Assembly (NCBI GenBank): GCA_949289215.1
Contig: CASENC010000014.1
Span: 1-64,000, forward strand
DNA: 64,000 nucleotides
DNA from: an uncultured Bacteroidales bacterium
GTDB taxonomy: Bacteria; Bacteroidota; Bacteroidia; Bacteroidales; Muribaculaceae
Reading direction: 5' to 3'
The notes beneath the pieces are model-generated. The model saw only the letters and a program-made list of their open reading frames with translations. It searched no databases and had not been told where the DNA came from. Both the position numbers and the translations under genes were made by a program. Numbering within the stretch: the stretch's first letter is position 1; each line of letters begins with the position of its first letter. This document shows, in pieces, positions 24,583 through 33,508 of this stretch.

Positions 24583-26196
24583 TTATTCTGATTGTTGACG
24601 ATAGAAAGTCATGCCGTTGCAACTTAATGTGATATAACGTTGTGCTTGCCCCGGGGTGTCGTTGAGGCTTATTATTACCGATTGGCTGTTGCCGGGTTGT
24701 ATGGTTATTTCGGCCTGGCCGGTGACGGCATTGCTTGTGTCGCCGGGGCTTGTGGCTATTTCATAACGTATCACGGCATGGGTGTCGGTGGTGCATAATC
24801 CGTTGTAACTTATATATAATTGCCCGTTGTCGATTTGGGTTGAGGTCACATTCATATATGCACCCGGGCAGTCGTGGCTGTTGGCGATGTTGATGAGAGC
24901 ATTCTTTACTTCATCGGTAAGGGTCAGTGCGGCTGCAATATGGTAGTAAGAGATAGCTGTACCCACATCTTCGGCCACTTCATATTGTCCACGAGCCGAG
25001 CGCATCCATGCATTGTAGGCTGAGTGGAGCTTGTCATCGAGTACACTTTGTGAGATGGGGGATACCTGCATTTCGCTTATGAAAGTGTAAGTGTCGTTGA
25101 AATACTCCAGCGAGTCAAGCAGTTCCTTGGCCTTTAGGAGCGATGCATAATTTTCGGGGCTGCCCATTTCCACATTGTTGTTGTATAGTGTTGTCAGCCT
25201 GTAGTATTGTCCTTTTATGGCTTGCTCCTCCTTGTTCTCGCCTCCGCCCAATACTTTCACGAGCACTACCACTATGGCCACTGCTGCCACCATGGCCACC
25301 ATCAACGGCCATTTCTTGCGTGTGGTGACGGGGAGTGTGGCTCCGCCGTTGCCTCCGCCTTCGGTTTCACCGTTTTTCCATTGCTCGAAGGTGCGGGTAT
25401 CGCCTTTCATCACGTCACGTGTGTATTCCACCAGTTGCTCGGCGGTGGGACGGTCCCATGTTTCCTTTGCAAGGCAGGCTTGCATGAGCAGGCTCAGGCG
25501 TTCGCTGAAGTTGCTTCCGAGCCCGGGGATTTCGGCACCTGCGTTAAGCATGCCGCCGCCCTGTCCCATGAACGGCAGGTCGCCGGTGGCAAGTTCGTAG
25601 ATCGACACCCCGAGCGACCATATGTCGCTTGCCTTTACCGTGAGCGGGTCTTTTAGAAAACGCTCGGGGCCCATGTAGGCTATAGCCCCTGAACCCACGG
25701 CACGTTTCGACTGCTTGCGCAGCGTTGAGCGCATTTTCTTGCTTATGCCGAAGTCGGTAATGAGGAATGTGCCCAAGTCGTCGATAAGTATATTTTCGGG
25801 TTTGATGTCCTGGTGTATGATTTCGTTGCTGTGCAAGTATTTCAGTCCGGCAGCCACGTCGTGGATGAAACGCCATATATCGTCTTCGGTGGCCGACCCT
25901 GCCAATTTCGCAGCTGAGCCGCGCGAGCAATACTTCATGGTGAGGTACGGGCGGTGGTCCCACACGCTGTAGTATTGTGCCGTGAGCAGGTTCTCGTGAT
26001 TCAGCCCGAATGCCACCTTGTATTCGTCCCTGAACTCGTCTTGTCCTTGCCGGTCGAGTGAGATATATAATTTTATGGCAATGTCGATGCCGATGGTAGT
26101 GTCTTCGGCAAGCCATACTTCGCCGAAGCTTCCGCTTCCCTTGAACTCCTTGAGTACATATCGGCCATCGATTACTGTTCCTTCATTCAGTTCCAT
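24583..26196 (-). CDS. Transmembrane Ser/Thr protein kinase with C-terminal ectodomain
   Basis: A 537-residue Hanks-type kinase. The catalytic domain spans about 8-265: P-loop GSGSFGEVW, ATP-anchoring Lys42 (AIKLY), catalytic loop HQDIKPEN (Asp130), metal-binding DFG at 148-150, and GPE instead of APE at the end of the activation segment. A linker and one membrane helix (about 296-316) follow, then roughly 215 outside residues with a helical first part and a beta-rich end. The HRD arginine is replaced by Gln, which can mean autophosphorylation-independent activity. It sits between the PP2C gene (9 bp) and the BACON gene (7 bp). Substrates are unknown; the cytosolic FHA neighbours are candidates. 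Confidence 0.9.
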   Translation of the reverse strand: MELNEGTVIDGRYVLKEFKGSGSFGEVWLAEDTTIGIDIAIKLYISLDRQGQDEFRDEYKVAFGLNHENLLTAQYYSVWDHRPYLTMKYCSRGSAAKLAGSATEDDIWRFIHDVAAGLKYLHSNEIIHQDIKPENILIDDLGTFLITDFGISKKMRSTLRKQSKRAVGSGAIAYMGPERFLKDPLTVKASDIWSLGVSIYELATGDLPFMGQGGGMLNAGAEIPGLGSNFSERLSLLMQACLAKETWDRPTAEQLVEYTRDVMKGDTRTFEQWKNGETEGGGNGGATLPVTTRKKWPLMVAMVAAVAIVVVLVKVLGGGENKEEQAIKGQYYRLTTLYNNNVEMGSPENYASLLKAKELLDSLEYFNDTYTFISEMQVSPISQSVLDDKLHSAYNAWMRSARGQYEVAEDVGTAISYYHIAAALTLTDEVKNALINIANSHDCPGAYMNVTSTQIDNGQLYISYNGLCTTDTHAVIRYEIATSPGDTSNAVTGQAEITIQPGNSQSVIISLNDTPGQAQRYITLSCNGMTFYRQQSE

Positions 26197-26205
26197 TGTG
26201 TGTTA

Positions 26206-28002
26206 TTATTTATCTGGTGTTTTATTTTCGTCGGTTTTAATTTCAAGTTCTTCTCTCTTGTCTTCTTCATCTTCAGCAGGGGTAACCTCTTTGTCGGATT
26301 TCTGTTCGCCGGCCGACCCGGTTTCGTCTGATACGGTAGTCAGCTCGGTTGAGGTTATTTCTTCCTTATTCTGGAGGATTCGTTTCCCCAAGTTGTTGAG
26401 CATTTGGTCGAATGATTTGAAAGTGCCCTCATTGATGAGATTTCTCTCGTCAACTATTTTTTTGTATATTCTTGCAACCAGTTCTTTGTCTTTGCCTGAA
26501 ACGCGTGATGACACATCATTAAGCCGAATGATGAAGTGTGCCCTGCGTTGTAGTTGCTTTACCCAGGTGGTCGTGAATGCCATATCCTTCTGGTCTTTGC
26601 ACCTTTCTATTTTCCCTGTGACATCGTTGATAAGCCAGTTAAGGCCTGAGTTACCTTTCAGCACGGCTGCAACGGCGGCCACGGCTTTTTGTTGCTCGGC
26701 TTTCCATTCATCAAGGCTGCTTGTGGTTTTTTCCTCCTTGACAGGAGTTTCGGTCACCTTATCCGGCTTGGAGCCGGTTTCGTTTCCGACTGTTTTTTCA
26801 GTTTCAGGTTTCGCCTCGGGAGTGATGTCGGTTCCTGCAACTATGGTGGTAGAGTCTTTTTTCCCGATAGTGTCATTGGTTTGGGTTATGCCATCGGGTT
26901 GGTCTCCGCCACTGCGTGTGCCTGCCCAGTATGCACCCGCTATGGCTGCCACAACGCACAGTGCTGCTATCCCCCAAATGAGCCACTTTTTTTTATTGTC
27001 GGGTTGTGTCGGTTGGGGGGTGCCTCCGTTATCATTGTTCCCGTTATTGCTGTTATTGTTGTCGATATTTGAGGTGACGCGTGCCACGGTGCGCGGTTTC
27101 TTTGTTGCACGGCCTGCGCCGTTCATTATCTGGCACAGTATGACGGTCACGTTGTCATACCAGTCGGCACGTTCGGCGGCGCGCATCAGTGCCTCGCGGC
27201 AATTTGTCAGAGTGTCGCAATTGGCGGCGATTATATCTTCGATGGTGTCACCGGGGTAATAGTTGCCGTTTTCATCGAGAGTTTTGCGATCGCGCAGAAC
27301 ACCGCTCAGGCCGTCGCTGCACAGCAGTATTATGTCGCCGTCACACACGTCAAACTCGCGAGACTCGGGCCGTGCCGAGCCGTTGGGGTCGCCCAGGCTG
27401 CGTGTGACTATGTTCCCCTGCGGGTGCTCGAATGTATCTTCGTAACGAATAACCCCCTGGTTGGCAAGTTCCTGTACATATGAGTGGTCGCATGACAGTG
27501 GTTCGATGCCGTTGAGCGGGTTGTAGCGGTAGGCACGGCTGTCGCCGCACCAGCTCAGTGTCATGTGCCCGTCCACTATCCAAGCAAGGATTATGGTCGA
27601 GCCCATGCCATCGTGTTCGGGGCATGATTTTGCATCTTCTTTTATGCGCCGGTCGGCCTCCTTGATGGTCTGTTCAAGGTATTGGCGGCGTTTGGTGGCA
27701 TCGGCGGCCATTCGTGGAGTGATTTTACCCGGGGCGAAAGCCTCTTTAACCGTTTCCACGGCTATTGCCGAGGCCACTTCGCCTGCGTTCATTCCACCCA
27801 TTCCGTCGGCTACGGCCATCAGGCATCCGCAATCCGACAGCAATAATTCGGTGTCGGCCTGGCATCGTATAGGTGCGTCGTCGCTAAGGTCATCGTCGAA
27901 GTAGAAGTTGTCTTCGTTGCCATTGAGCGGTGCCGCGGGGTTGAATTTGCCTGCGGCATCGGAATAAGCGACAATGCGGAAAGTTATATTTTTGCTGCTC
28001 AT
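26206..28002 (-). CDS. PP2C-family protein phosphatase with membrane anchor
   Basis: A 598-residue phosphatase. Residues 1-295 form a PP2C domain with the metal-binding motifs NEDNF, ADGMGGMNAG (66-74), WCGDSRAY, CSDGLSG and DNVTV. A low-complexity Asn/Gly linker leads to one membrane helix (about 340-360), then about 240 outside residues: a Thr/Lys/Glu-rich stretch, a helical part, and an acidic tail. It presumably removes phosphates placed by the two kinases of the operon. It is three bases from the secreted 288-residue protein gene and nine from the second kinase. Catalytic assignment is firm; the ectodomain has no recognised family. Confidence 0.92.
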   Translation of the reverse strand: MSSKNITFRIVAYSDAAGKFNPAAPLNGNEDNFYFDDDLSDDAPIRCQADTELLLSDCGCLMAVADGMGGMNAGEVASAIAVETVKEAFAPGKITPRMAADATKRRQYLEQTIKEADRRIKEDAKSCPEHDGMGSTIILAWIVDGHMTLSWCGDSRAYRYNPLNGIEPLSCDHSYVQELANQGVIRYEDTFEHPQGNIVTRSLGDPNGSARPESREFDVCDGDIILLCSDGLSGVLRDRKTLDENGNYYPGDTIEDIIAANCDTLTNCREALMRAAERADWYDNVTVILCQIMNGAGRATKKPRTVARVTSNIDNNNSNNGNNDNGGTPQPTQPDNKKKWLIWGIAALCVVAAIAGAYWAGTRSGGDQPDGITQTNDTIGKKDSTTIVAGTDITPEAKPETEKTVGNETGSKPDKVTETPVKEEKTTSSLDEWKAEQQKAVAAVAAVLKGNSGLNWLINDVTGKIERCKDQKDMAFTTTWVKQLQRRAHFIIRLNDVSSRVSGKDKELVARIYKKIVDERNLINEGTFKSFDQMLNNLGKRILQNKEEITSTELTTVSDETGSAGEQKSDKEVTPAEDEEDKREELEIKTDENKTPDK

Positions 28003-28005
28003 GAG

Positions 28006-28872
28006 TTATTTCTTGTTTTTCTTTTTGTTTTTCTCTTTTTTGTCGTCCTTGCTTGAACCTGTGGGGGTGAGTTCGTCTCCTTTCGGAGCTTCTTTCACCT
28101 CTTCATTCCGGCGTTTCGGGATGGCTATTTTCCACGTTCCCTCTTCACCCGGCACCATTACACCACACAGGGTGAAAGTTATTTGCCCAATGCCGGTTTG
28201 GCGCGGCACAATGTATATGCCGCCCCATATCGAGCCTTTCACTTGTGGAGCCTTGACGGCATATTCTGCCGAGTCGGGCGAAAGAGCCAGCTTGTGGCGG
28301 TATATGGTGTGGGTAACCAATGGCTGTGCCGATTGTGTATTGCAACTGTCGATGGGTTGCGGCGATGTTATCCATGCCAGCCAACCATCGCACTCGCCGC
28401 AGGTGGCAGTGTCGGGCATGAAGCCGTTGCCGCCGAATGTGGTGCTGTCGGGAACCATATACAAGCCCTGTGCAGCCGGTTTTGCATCGTGAATGTCGCC
28501 GGCAAGTGTTGTCAATGCCGAGTCGGTGAATTCACGATAACGGGTGGTATAGAGAGCCGGTCGGTGGCTTTCGCGGTAACGGTCGAAGTTTTCGTCATAT
28601 TCCCACGGGCGTATGGCACAGTCTTGCACGAGCAGTCCGCCGGGAACTTTCACTGCCACCGAGTAGCTTTGCCCGAATTCATTGTTCCCATACCGTCCGA
28701 AGAGTTGGTGCGACACCGTGTCTTCAAGTTGGTAGGCTTGTTCCACTATTACCATTCCGCCGGTGATGGCGTCTTCTACCAATTGCTGGTTATTGCTTGA
28801 AAACATTCCTATGTCGAATTGAGCAAAAATGCTCATAGGAATTAATGTGAATAATAATGCTATCTTTTTCAT
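28006..28872 (-). CDS. Secreted protein of unknown function in the kinase/motor operon
   Basis: A 288-residue protein with a signal peptide (MKKIALLFTLIPMSIFAQ) and no lipobox cysteine. The middle is a soluble domain with several Trp and Tyr residues and a CGECDGW segment near residue 160; the last 30 residues are lysine-rich (KDDKKEKNKKKNKK), possibly binding anionic envelope polymers. No family is recognised. It lies 10 bp downstream of the FHA-protease gene and three bases from the phosphatase gene, so an envelope role in the same complex is likely but unproven. Confidence 0.75.
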   Translation of the reverse strand: MKKIALLFTLIPMSIFAQFDIGMFSSNNQQLVEDAITGGMVIVEQAYQLEDTVSHQLFGRYGNNEFGQSYSVAVKVPGGLLVQDCAIRPWEYDENFDRYRESHRPALYTTRYREFTDSALTTLAGDIHDAKPAAQGLYMVPDSTTFGGNGFMPDTATCGECDGWLAWITSPQPIDSCNTQSAQPLVTHTIYRHKLALSPDSAEYAVKAPQVKGSIWGGIYIVPRQTGIGQITFTLCGVMVPGEEGTWKIAIPKRRNEEVKEAPKGDELTPTGSSKDDKKEKNKKKNKK

Positions 28873-28882
28873 AAGCTTTGAA

Positions 28883-30439
28883 TTATCGAATAACGCTAAT
28901 AGGAACTACGCGACCTTTCTCAAGTGTGCTGCCCGAAAGTATGCCGACAACCGTGTAAGTGTCATTTTCCCACACGAATACCGGTCCGCCCGAGTTGCCG
29001 CTTTGGGTGTCGTCGTTTGAGGTCATGATTGTACCATTCACATCCAGTCCGTCACGTGCGACTTCGGCGTGTGACGAAATCGGCGACGGTGCCGAAGGGT
29101 CTTCTCCGCCTCGCCCGTAAGGGAAGCCCAATATTTGCAAGTTGGTGCCGATGGGAAGCTTGGTTGATAAATCGGCATCAAAAGGCAAGCCGCTTTTCGA
29201 TGTGTTCACCGTTACCCAGTCGGCAGCATCCACCTCCGACTTTTTGAGAGCAACCGTCATGCCGTTTTCAAGTGTTGCGGTTGCAGCTGCGTCGCCACTG
29301 CGGTCGGCATTGCATTGCTTGTTGGTGAACTGTATTTGGTCGCCCGAATTGGATATTGCAAGGAATGTGACTTCGATGTCTCCGCCGTTATGCACAATGG
29401 CATTTTCCATCATCAGGAAGTTGCTGATACGCTCGTCGCCCCAGTTGGCATAATAATAGTACCAGGTTTCGGTGACGTGGCGTGCCGTTACGAATTTGCC
29501 GTTTGATAGCAGGAATCCGGTACCTACCGGTCCGCTCGGTTCGTCGTCAACTTGTACTTCCCCGTTTGGTTGGGTGATTACCGTCTTTAGTTGGTATATT
29601 GCGTAGGTGTAAGGGAAACACTGTTCTTTCAATGCTCCGCTCGGAACACTTCCGCCGCCACCGCCAACCTTTGCTCTTGAAGCCTCTTCACGTGCTCTGC
29701 GGGCTTGTTCCTTGGCCTCGCGAGTCTCTTGTGCCATTTGAGAAAGGCGCTCCTCGTAGCCTTCGATTTTCTTGTTTGTGGCAATCAATTCCTGTGTCAG
29801 TTGTTCGGCTTTCTGTTGGTTGGTGGAATTTTGTTCTATCAATCCGGCTATTTCTTGTGTCTTTTGTTGCAACTGGTTGTCGAGTGTCGATATTTTCCAG
29901 GTAGCACCGGCAACACACAACACCAATACGCATGCCAGTGTAGTGATGGCTGTCTTGTAGGGGCGCAGTGCCTGCTTGCGGAACAGGTTGAGGCGCGACG
30001 TGAGTCCTATGCTCTTTACCAATCCCTTGTTGCCTTCTGGAACTATGAAGCCCATGCGAGGCCCGTTGGTGGAAAGTTGTATTTCATCGCCGTTTTGCAA
30101 GTACCATTCGGTTTCCACGCGGTGCCCGTTGAGGTAGGTCGAGTTGGTTTTTGACAGCTGCACCAGTTTCCAGTTGTCGCCGTCCTTGACAATGGCGGCA
30201 TGGCGTCGGCTCACCGTGGTAAACGACTCGTCGAAACGTACTTGGCAACTCGGGGCTCGTCCAAGTTCTATTTGGTCAACTATGATGATTTGATTCTCTC
30301 CGGCTTTGTGGTATTTTGATGAAACTTTGTGTTCCAGCACATAATACCTGCGGCCTCCGGCTCCCATGACCGATTTCATGCCGGCTCCGATTGATCCTGC
30401 AAGCGATCTGCGATATTGGTTCGTGGTCTGTTGTGCCAT
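28883..30439 (-). CDS. FHA - membrane helix - coiled coil - trypsin-like protease
   Basis: A 518-residue protein. Residues 50-115 form an FHA phosphothreonine-binding domain (LGRAPSCQV, SRRHA, NSTYLNG). A membrane helix (163-182), a coiled coil (about 183-257) and a trypsin-like fold (280-518) follow, with catalytic His321 (TARHV), Asp407 (AADW) and Ser483 (GNSGGP). The FHA part would be cytosolic and the protease outside. The start at 30439 (MAQQTTN) is used because the longer frame overlaps the ExbB-like gene. This layout could let phosphorylation of a partner control a periplasmic protease. All three catalytic residues are present, so activity is plausible. The gap to the preceding gene is 23 bp. 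Confidence 0.9.
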   Translation of the reverse strand: MAQQTTNQYRRSLAGSIGAGMKSVMGAGGRRYYVLEHKVSSKYHKAGENQIIIVDQIELGRAPSCQVRFDESFTTVSRRHAAIVKDGDNWKLVQLSKTNSTYLNGHRVETEWYLQNGDEIQLSTNGPRMGFIVPEGNKGLVKSIGLTSRLNLFRKQALRPYKTAITTLACVLVLCVAGATWKISTLDNQLQQKTQEIAGLIEQNSTNQQKAEQLTQELIATNKKIEGYEERLSQMAQETREAKEQARRAREEASRAKVGGGGGSVPSGALKEQCFPYTYAIYQLKTVITQPNGEVQVDDEPSGPVGTGFLLSNGKFVTARHVTETWYYYYANWGDERISNFLMMENAIVHNGGDIEVTFLAISNSGDQIQFTNKQCNADRSGDAAATATLENGMTVALKKSEVDAADWVTVNTSKSGLPFDADLSTKLPIGTNLQILGFPYGRGGEDPSAPSPISSHAEVARDGLDVNGTIMTSNDDTQSGNSGGPVFVWENDTYTVVGILSGSTLEKGRVVPISVIR

Positions 30440-30462
30440 ATTGAAAAGTGTTACGTTATGTG

Positions 30463-31203
30463 TTATTTGTAAAAACGATTTATTAAATTGTCTATCATGT
30501 AGTTGCTCATTTGGGCAAACAGGTGGTCTTGCCGCTTGTGAGTGTAATGGATGCCCAGCATGAGGAAAATGCTCAGGAACAGTGCCACTAGCGTGGTGTC
30601 GAATGCCACGGCGAGCATACTTGTCATCTTGTTTATGCCCTCGGTAGTGCCGGCCTCGTTGGCATATCCGAGCGATGCGGCGATGCCTATCACTGTGCCT
30701 ATGAAACCCACCGATGGTATAGCCCAAGCGCAGTAGCGTATGAATTCCTGTTCGCTCTCCATGTCGGAGGCATATATCTTGACTTGAGCTTCAACCAATC
30801 CCAGCACTTCCGACGACGACTTGCTCAGGCGGTATTTCGTGCAGGCTTTTTTTATCAGGTCGGTGAGCAGGAATTTGTTGGTGTGCTCAAGTTGCTGCAT
30901 ATTCAGTTTTAGCTGGTTCACGTCATCGGGGCTGAGTACCCAATTCTCTTTCTCGGGCAGCAAGTGAGCCTCGAATGAGTCGTATTCGTGGGTGATTTTG
31001 CTGTTGGCATGGGCTATTTCAAGCATTCCGAAGAAAAAGAAGAAATAAGTTGCCCCTTGTATAAGCCCTTCGGGCATGGTGCCACCGAGCATAGTCAGCA
31101 GTCGTGATGGATTTTCGTCATCGTTGGCCAAGACTATCACCACCATCAGCGCGGAAGCGAATATTATGCTCAGCAGTATCCTTATGTATCTGTTGCTTGC
31201 CAT
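30463..31203 (-). CDS. ExbB/TolQ/MotA-like ion-channel subunit
   Basis: A 246-residue protein with four predicted membrane helices (about 7-26, 44-64, 158-180, 196-218) and a cytosolic loop of roughly 90 residues between helices 2 and 3. The MotA/TolQ/ExbB signature covers the last two helices: AIPSVGFIGTVIGIAASLG and AFDTTLVALFLSIFLM, with the conserved Thr203-type residues lining the pore in the family. Such proteins form pentameric channels that use proton or sodium motive force to move an ExbD/MotB-type partner; the neighbouring upstream gene encodes one. Cation choice cannot be read. Confidence 0.88.
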   Translation of the reverse strand: MASNRYIRILLSIIFASALMVVIVLANDDENPSRLLTMLGGTMPEGLIQGATYFFFFFGMLEIAHANSKITHEYDSFEAHLLPEKENWVLSPDDVNQLKLNMQQLEHTNKFLLTDLIKKACTKYRLSKSSSEVLGLVEAQVKIYASDMESEQEFIRYCAWAIPSVGFIGTVIGIAASLGYANEAGTTEGINKMTSMLAVAFDTTLVALFLSIFLMLGIHYTHKRQDHLFAQMSNYMIDNLINRFYK

Positions 31204-31217
31204 TGGTTCTTATTTAT

Positions 31218-32117
31218 TTATTTTATTACACGTCCCGAGCCCCATAAAGGTTCGCGGTGTGAAGTTATGTTGAAGCCCGAGTCAGACAGGCGGAAAGTGA
31301 CGAAGCACTTGTTGGGCCCCTTGGTGATGGTGAACGGGTCGAGTTCGACCCTTCGCTCGTCGGGTTTGCCCGGGTGGAAAATAAGCACGCACGACACTGT
31401 GGCCGATCGGGCTACCGATGATTCGTAAATGTTGACCCAAGCGGTATATTCGCCGGGGTATATTTCGGGAACGTAGAACAGCTCGAAGCGTTCCTCGTCG
31501 CCTGCACGTCGTTCCCTCACGTCCTCGCCCAGTATGCCCCATTTCTTCGACGGGTACATACGCCAGCATTGTTCGGGGTCGGGTTCAAAACGTTGTACTC
31601 CAAGGTCAACGTCGGCATCTGTTTCGGTCCACCGGCACAGTATTCCGAAACGTGCGAATACACCCATAGTCTTCTCTATGGTGTTTGCCACCTTGCTGCG
31701 CTCGTTGGCTTCTTCAAGCTGTTGGCGCAGTTCGGCCACTTCCTGTTTCATCTTTTCCGAGGCCGAGTTGGCGTTCTCCAGCTCTTCGCGCAACCGCCGG
31801 TTTTCGTCGGCCGCCTCTCGAATGCCGCTTTCGAGTTCCGCGATGCGGTCGTTGAGGCGGTTAATGTTCTCTTTCAGCCCGTTAAGCTCATCGTTCAATT
31901 GTTCAAACACCTCTTGCGGCACACTGTTCTTGATTTTTTCTATGGCATCGTCGAGGCTTGTGGTGATTTCCTGTATTTCTTTCACCTTTTCAAGCAGTTC
32001 CACATCTTCTTTTGTCATTTTCGGAATGATTATGAACAAGATGATTACTGCCGCCAATGCTCCAGAAAGCAGGTCGAGGAACGACGTGCCGAATATGTTG
32101 ATTTCCTGTCGTGCCAT
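31218..32117 (-). CDS. ExbD/MotB-like partner with coiled coil and beta-rich C-terminus
   Basis: A 299-residue protein: short cytosolic start, one membrane helix (12-32) bearing Asp15 in SFLDLLSGALAAV, which matches the essential aspartate of ExbD/TolR/MotB, then a long coiled coil (about 36-145) and a beta-rich domain (152-299) with TDADVDLGV, GDEERFELF and IYPGEYTAWVNIY. The D-x-D-L and PGxY pattern recalls DUF2135/YfaP-like sandwiches (inference). There is no OmpA-like peptidoglycan-binding domain. Together with the ExbB-like protein it would form an ion-driven motor unit whose output is this ectodomain. Confidence 0.82.
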   Translation of the reverse strand: MARQEINIFGTSFLDLLSGALAAVIILFIIIPKMTKEDVELLEKVKEIQEITTSLDDAIEKIKNSVPQEVFEQLNDELNGLKENINRLNDRIAELESGIREAADENRRLREELENANSASEKMKQEVAELRQQLEEANERSKVANTIEKTMGVFARFGILCRWTETDADVDLGVQRFEPDPEQCWRMYPSKKWGILGEDVRERRAGDEERFELFYVPEIYPGEYTAWVNIYESSVARSATVSCVLIFHPGKPDERRVELDPFTITKGPNKCFVTFRLSDSGFNITSHREPLWGSGRVIK

Positions 32118-32129
32118 ATAAGATTTGCG

Positions 32130-33503
32130 TCAAGCGCCCTCTACGCGCAGTTTCACATCGCCTATTGAAATTATGTCGCCCGGTTTTATGACTGCGCCGT
32201 ATGTGCCCACTTCCTGTGAATTGACAAATGTGCCGTTAAGCGAATTTTTCCATTGCATGGCGTTCCGGTGGCTGCAGTGGATGTTGCACCTGTCGCAGGG
32301 GAACAGCCTATGCTGCCGCAGCCCGTATTCGCAGTTGCACCTGAACTGGCCGTCGCGCAGCACCCACACATTGTTACCGGGGTCTTTTTCGATGGTGCAG
32401 TGCTGCCGGGAAATGAAGCAGGTTTCGGTTTCCTCGATGCTTATTGAGTTCCACGTGTCGGCCGAAGCCCGTCCTATTGTGATTATGGTGTTCCCGTCGG
32501 TAAACAGGCTGTTGAGCACGTAGGTGCGTCCAAGTTCCTCGCCTTGCATCACGCGCAACATCAGTCCGGCCGACGTGTCGCGATTAAACCGCGTGGCATC
32601 GGGCACAGGGTCGGGTATCGATGCGCCGGGATTGGGCATCAGTTTCAGCACATCGTCGATGGTTTGCAGCCGTTGCTTGAAGTCGGGAACAAGGCACCCT
32701 TCGATAACTGGCAGCCATGTCGCGCCATCGGGTCCCGACAGTCGTGAACGGTCCCAATTGCCGCGTTGGACGTTATTGACGTATCGTGGCACGTCGGCTT
32801 CCGATTCAAGTCGGCCGAAAGGCAGGCTTCCCGTGAGCAACTGGTACATCATCACTCCAAACGAGAATATGTCGGTCGTAGGCAGCACTGTAGCATTGCC
32901 GCGCTTTGGGTTTACTTGTTCGGGTGGCATATATGCAATGGTGCCGAAACGCTGTTGCGGCACACCTGTCCAGCCTCGTTGTGTGAGGCGGTTGTTTTGG
33001 TCGCCCGAAATGCCGAAGTCGGTGAGCACGGCGTGTGAACTGTCGCGTAGCAGTACGTTTTCGGGTTTCAGGTCGCGGTGGACTTTGCCGTTGGCGTGTA
33101 GGTCTCTCAGCCCCAGTAGCACTTGGCGTGCCATCAGTGGCAGGTTTACGCGCGTCTGTTTGAGTGCGCTGTTGAGGTCGCCGCAAGGGCAATATTCCAT
33201 CACGATATAGGAATTCCCCCTTACCATGCCTTTCGCCACCGAGTGTACGAGGTAGTCGCTGGGAATTTGCCCGGTTTCATATTCCCGCTCGAAGCGCTTG
33301 AGCAGGTTTGGCCGTTCCGAGGCAATCACCTCCCACAGTTTCAGCAATTTCAGCGCATAGGGCTTGCCCATGCTGTCGGTCACGCAGAACACTTGCCCGA
33401 AGGTTCCTTCGCCCAAGAACGATTTCACTTTCCACTTTTGGTCGATGTAATCGCCCGGAGTGAAGTGGCAGCGTTCGGCGACGCAAGTTCCCTGGTGGTT
33501 CAT
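32130..33503 (-). CDS. Ser/Thr protein kinase with C-terminal FHA domain carrying a cysteine-rich insert
   Basis: A 457-residue soluble kinase. Kinase domain about 24-290: GEGTFGQVF, Lys52 (ALKLL), HRDLKPEN (142-149), DFG at 162-164, MPPEQ at 192-196. The FHA domain follows (about 330-457): IGRASADT, SRQHCTI, and NGTFVN after a roughly 30-residue insert with C389, C391, C403, C406, C410 and H412, probably binding zinc. FHA-bearing kinases recognise phospho-threonine on partners or themselves. It has no membrane helix. It lies 5 bp after the zinc-ribbon FHA gene and 12 bp before the ExbD-like gene. Cysteines at residues 7 and 12 add a possible further metal site. Confidence 0.92.
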   Translation of the reverse strand: MNHQGTCVAERCHFTPGDYIDQKWKVKSFLGEGTFGQVFCVTDSMGKPYALKLLKLWEVIASERPNLLKRFEREYETGQIPSDYLVHSVAKGMVRGNSYIVMEYCPCGDLNSALKQTRVNLPLMARQVLLGLRDLHANGKVHRDLKPENVLLRDSSHAVLTDFGISGDQNNRLTQRGWTGVPQQRFGTIAYMPPEQVNPKRGNATVLPTTDIFSFGVMMYQLLTGSLPFGRLESEADVPRYVNNVQRGNWDRSRLSGPDGATWLPVIEGCLVPDFKQRLQTIDDVLKLMPNPGASIPDPVPDATRFNRDTSAGLMLRVMQGEELGRTYVLNSLFTDGNTIITIGRASADTWNSISIEETETCFISRQHCTIEKDPGNNVWVLRDGQFRCNCEYGLRQHRLFPCDRCNIHCSHRNAMQWKNSLNGTFVNSQEVGTYGAVIKPGDIISIGDVKLRVEGA

Positions 33504-33508
33504 GTGTG

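Noticed and set aside
26018..27259. A 413-residue plus-strand frame opposite the PP2C gene.
   Set aside because: Antisense to a gene with clear catalytic motifs; translation is Ser/Val-rich low-complexity with no family.
30463..32117. ExbB/ExbD-like pair considered as a Zorya anti-phage system.
   Set aside because: The ExbD-like protein lacks the OmpA-type domain of ZorB, the ExbB-like protein lacks ZorA's long tail, and no ZorC, ZorD or ZorE is present; kinases, PP2C and FHA proteins are instead.
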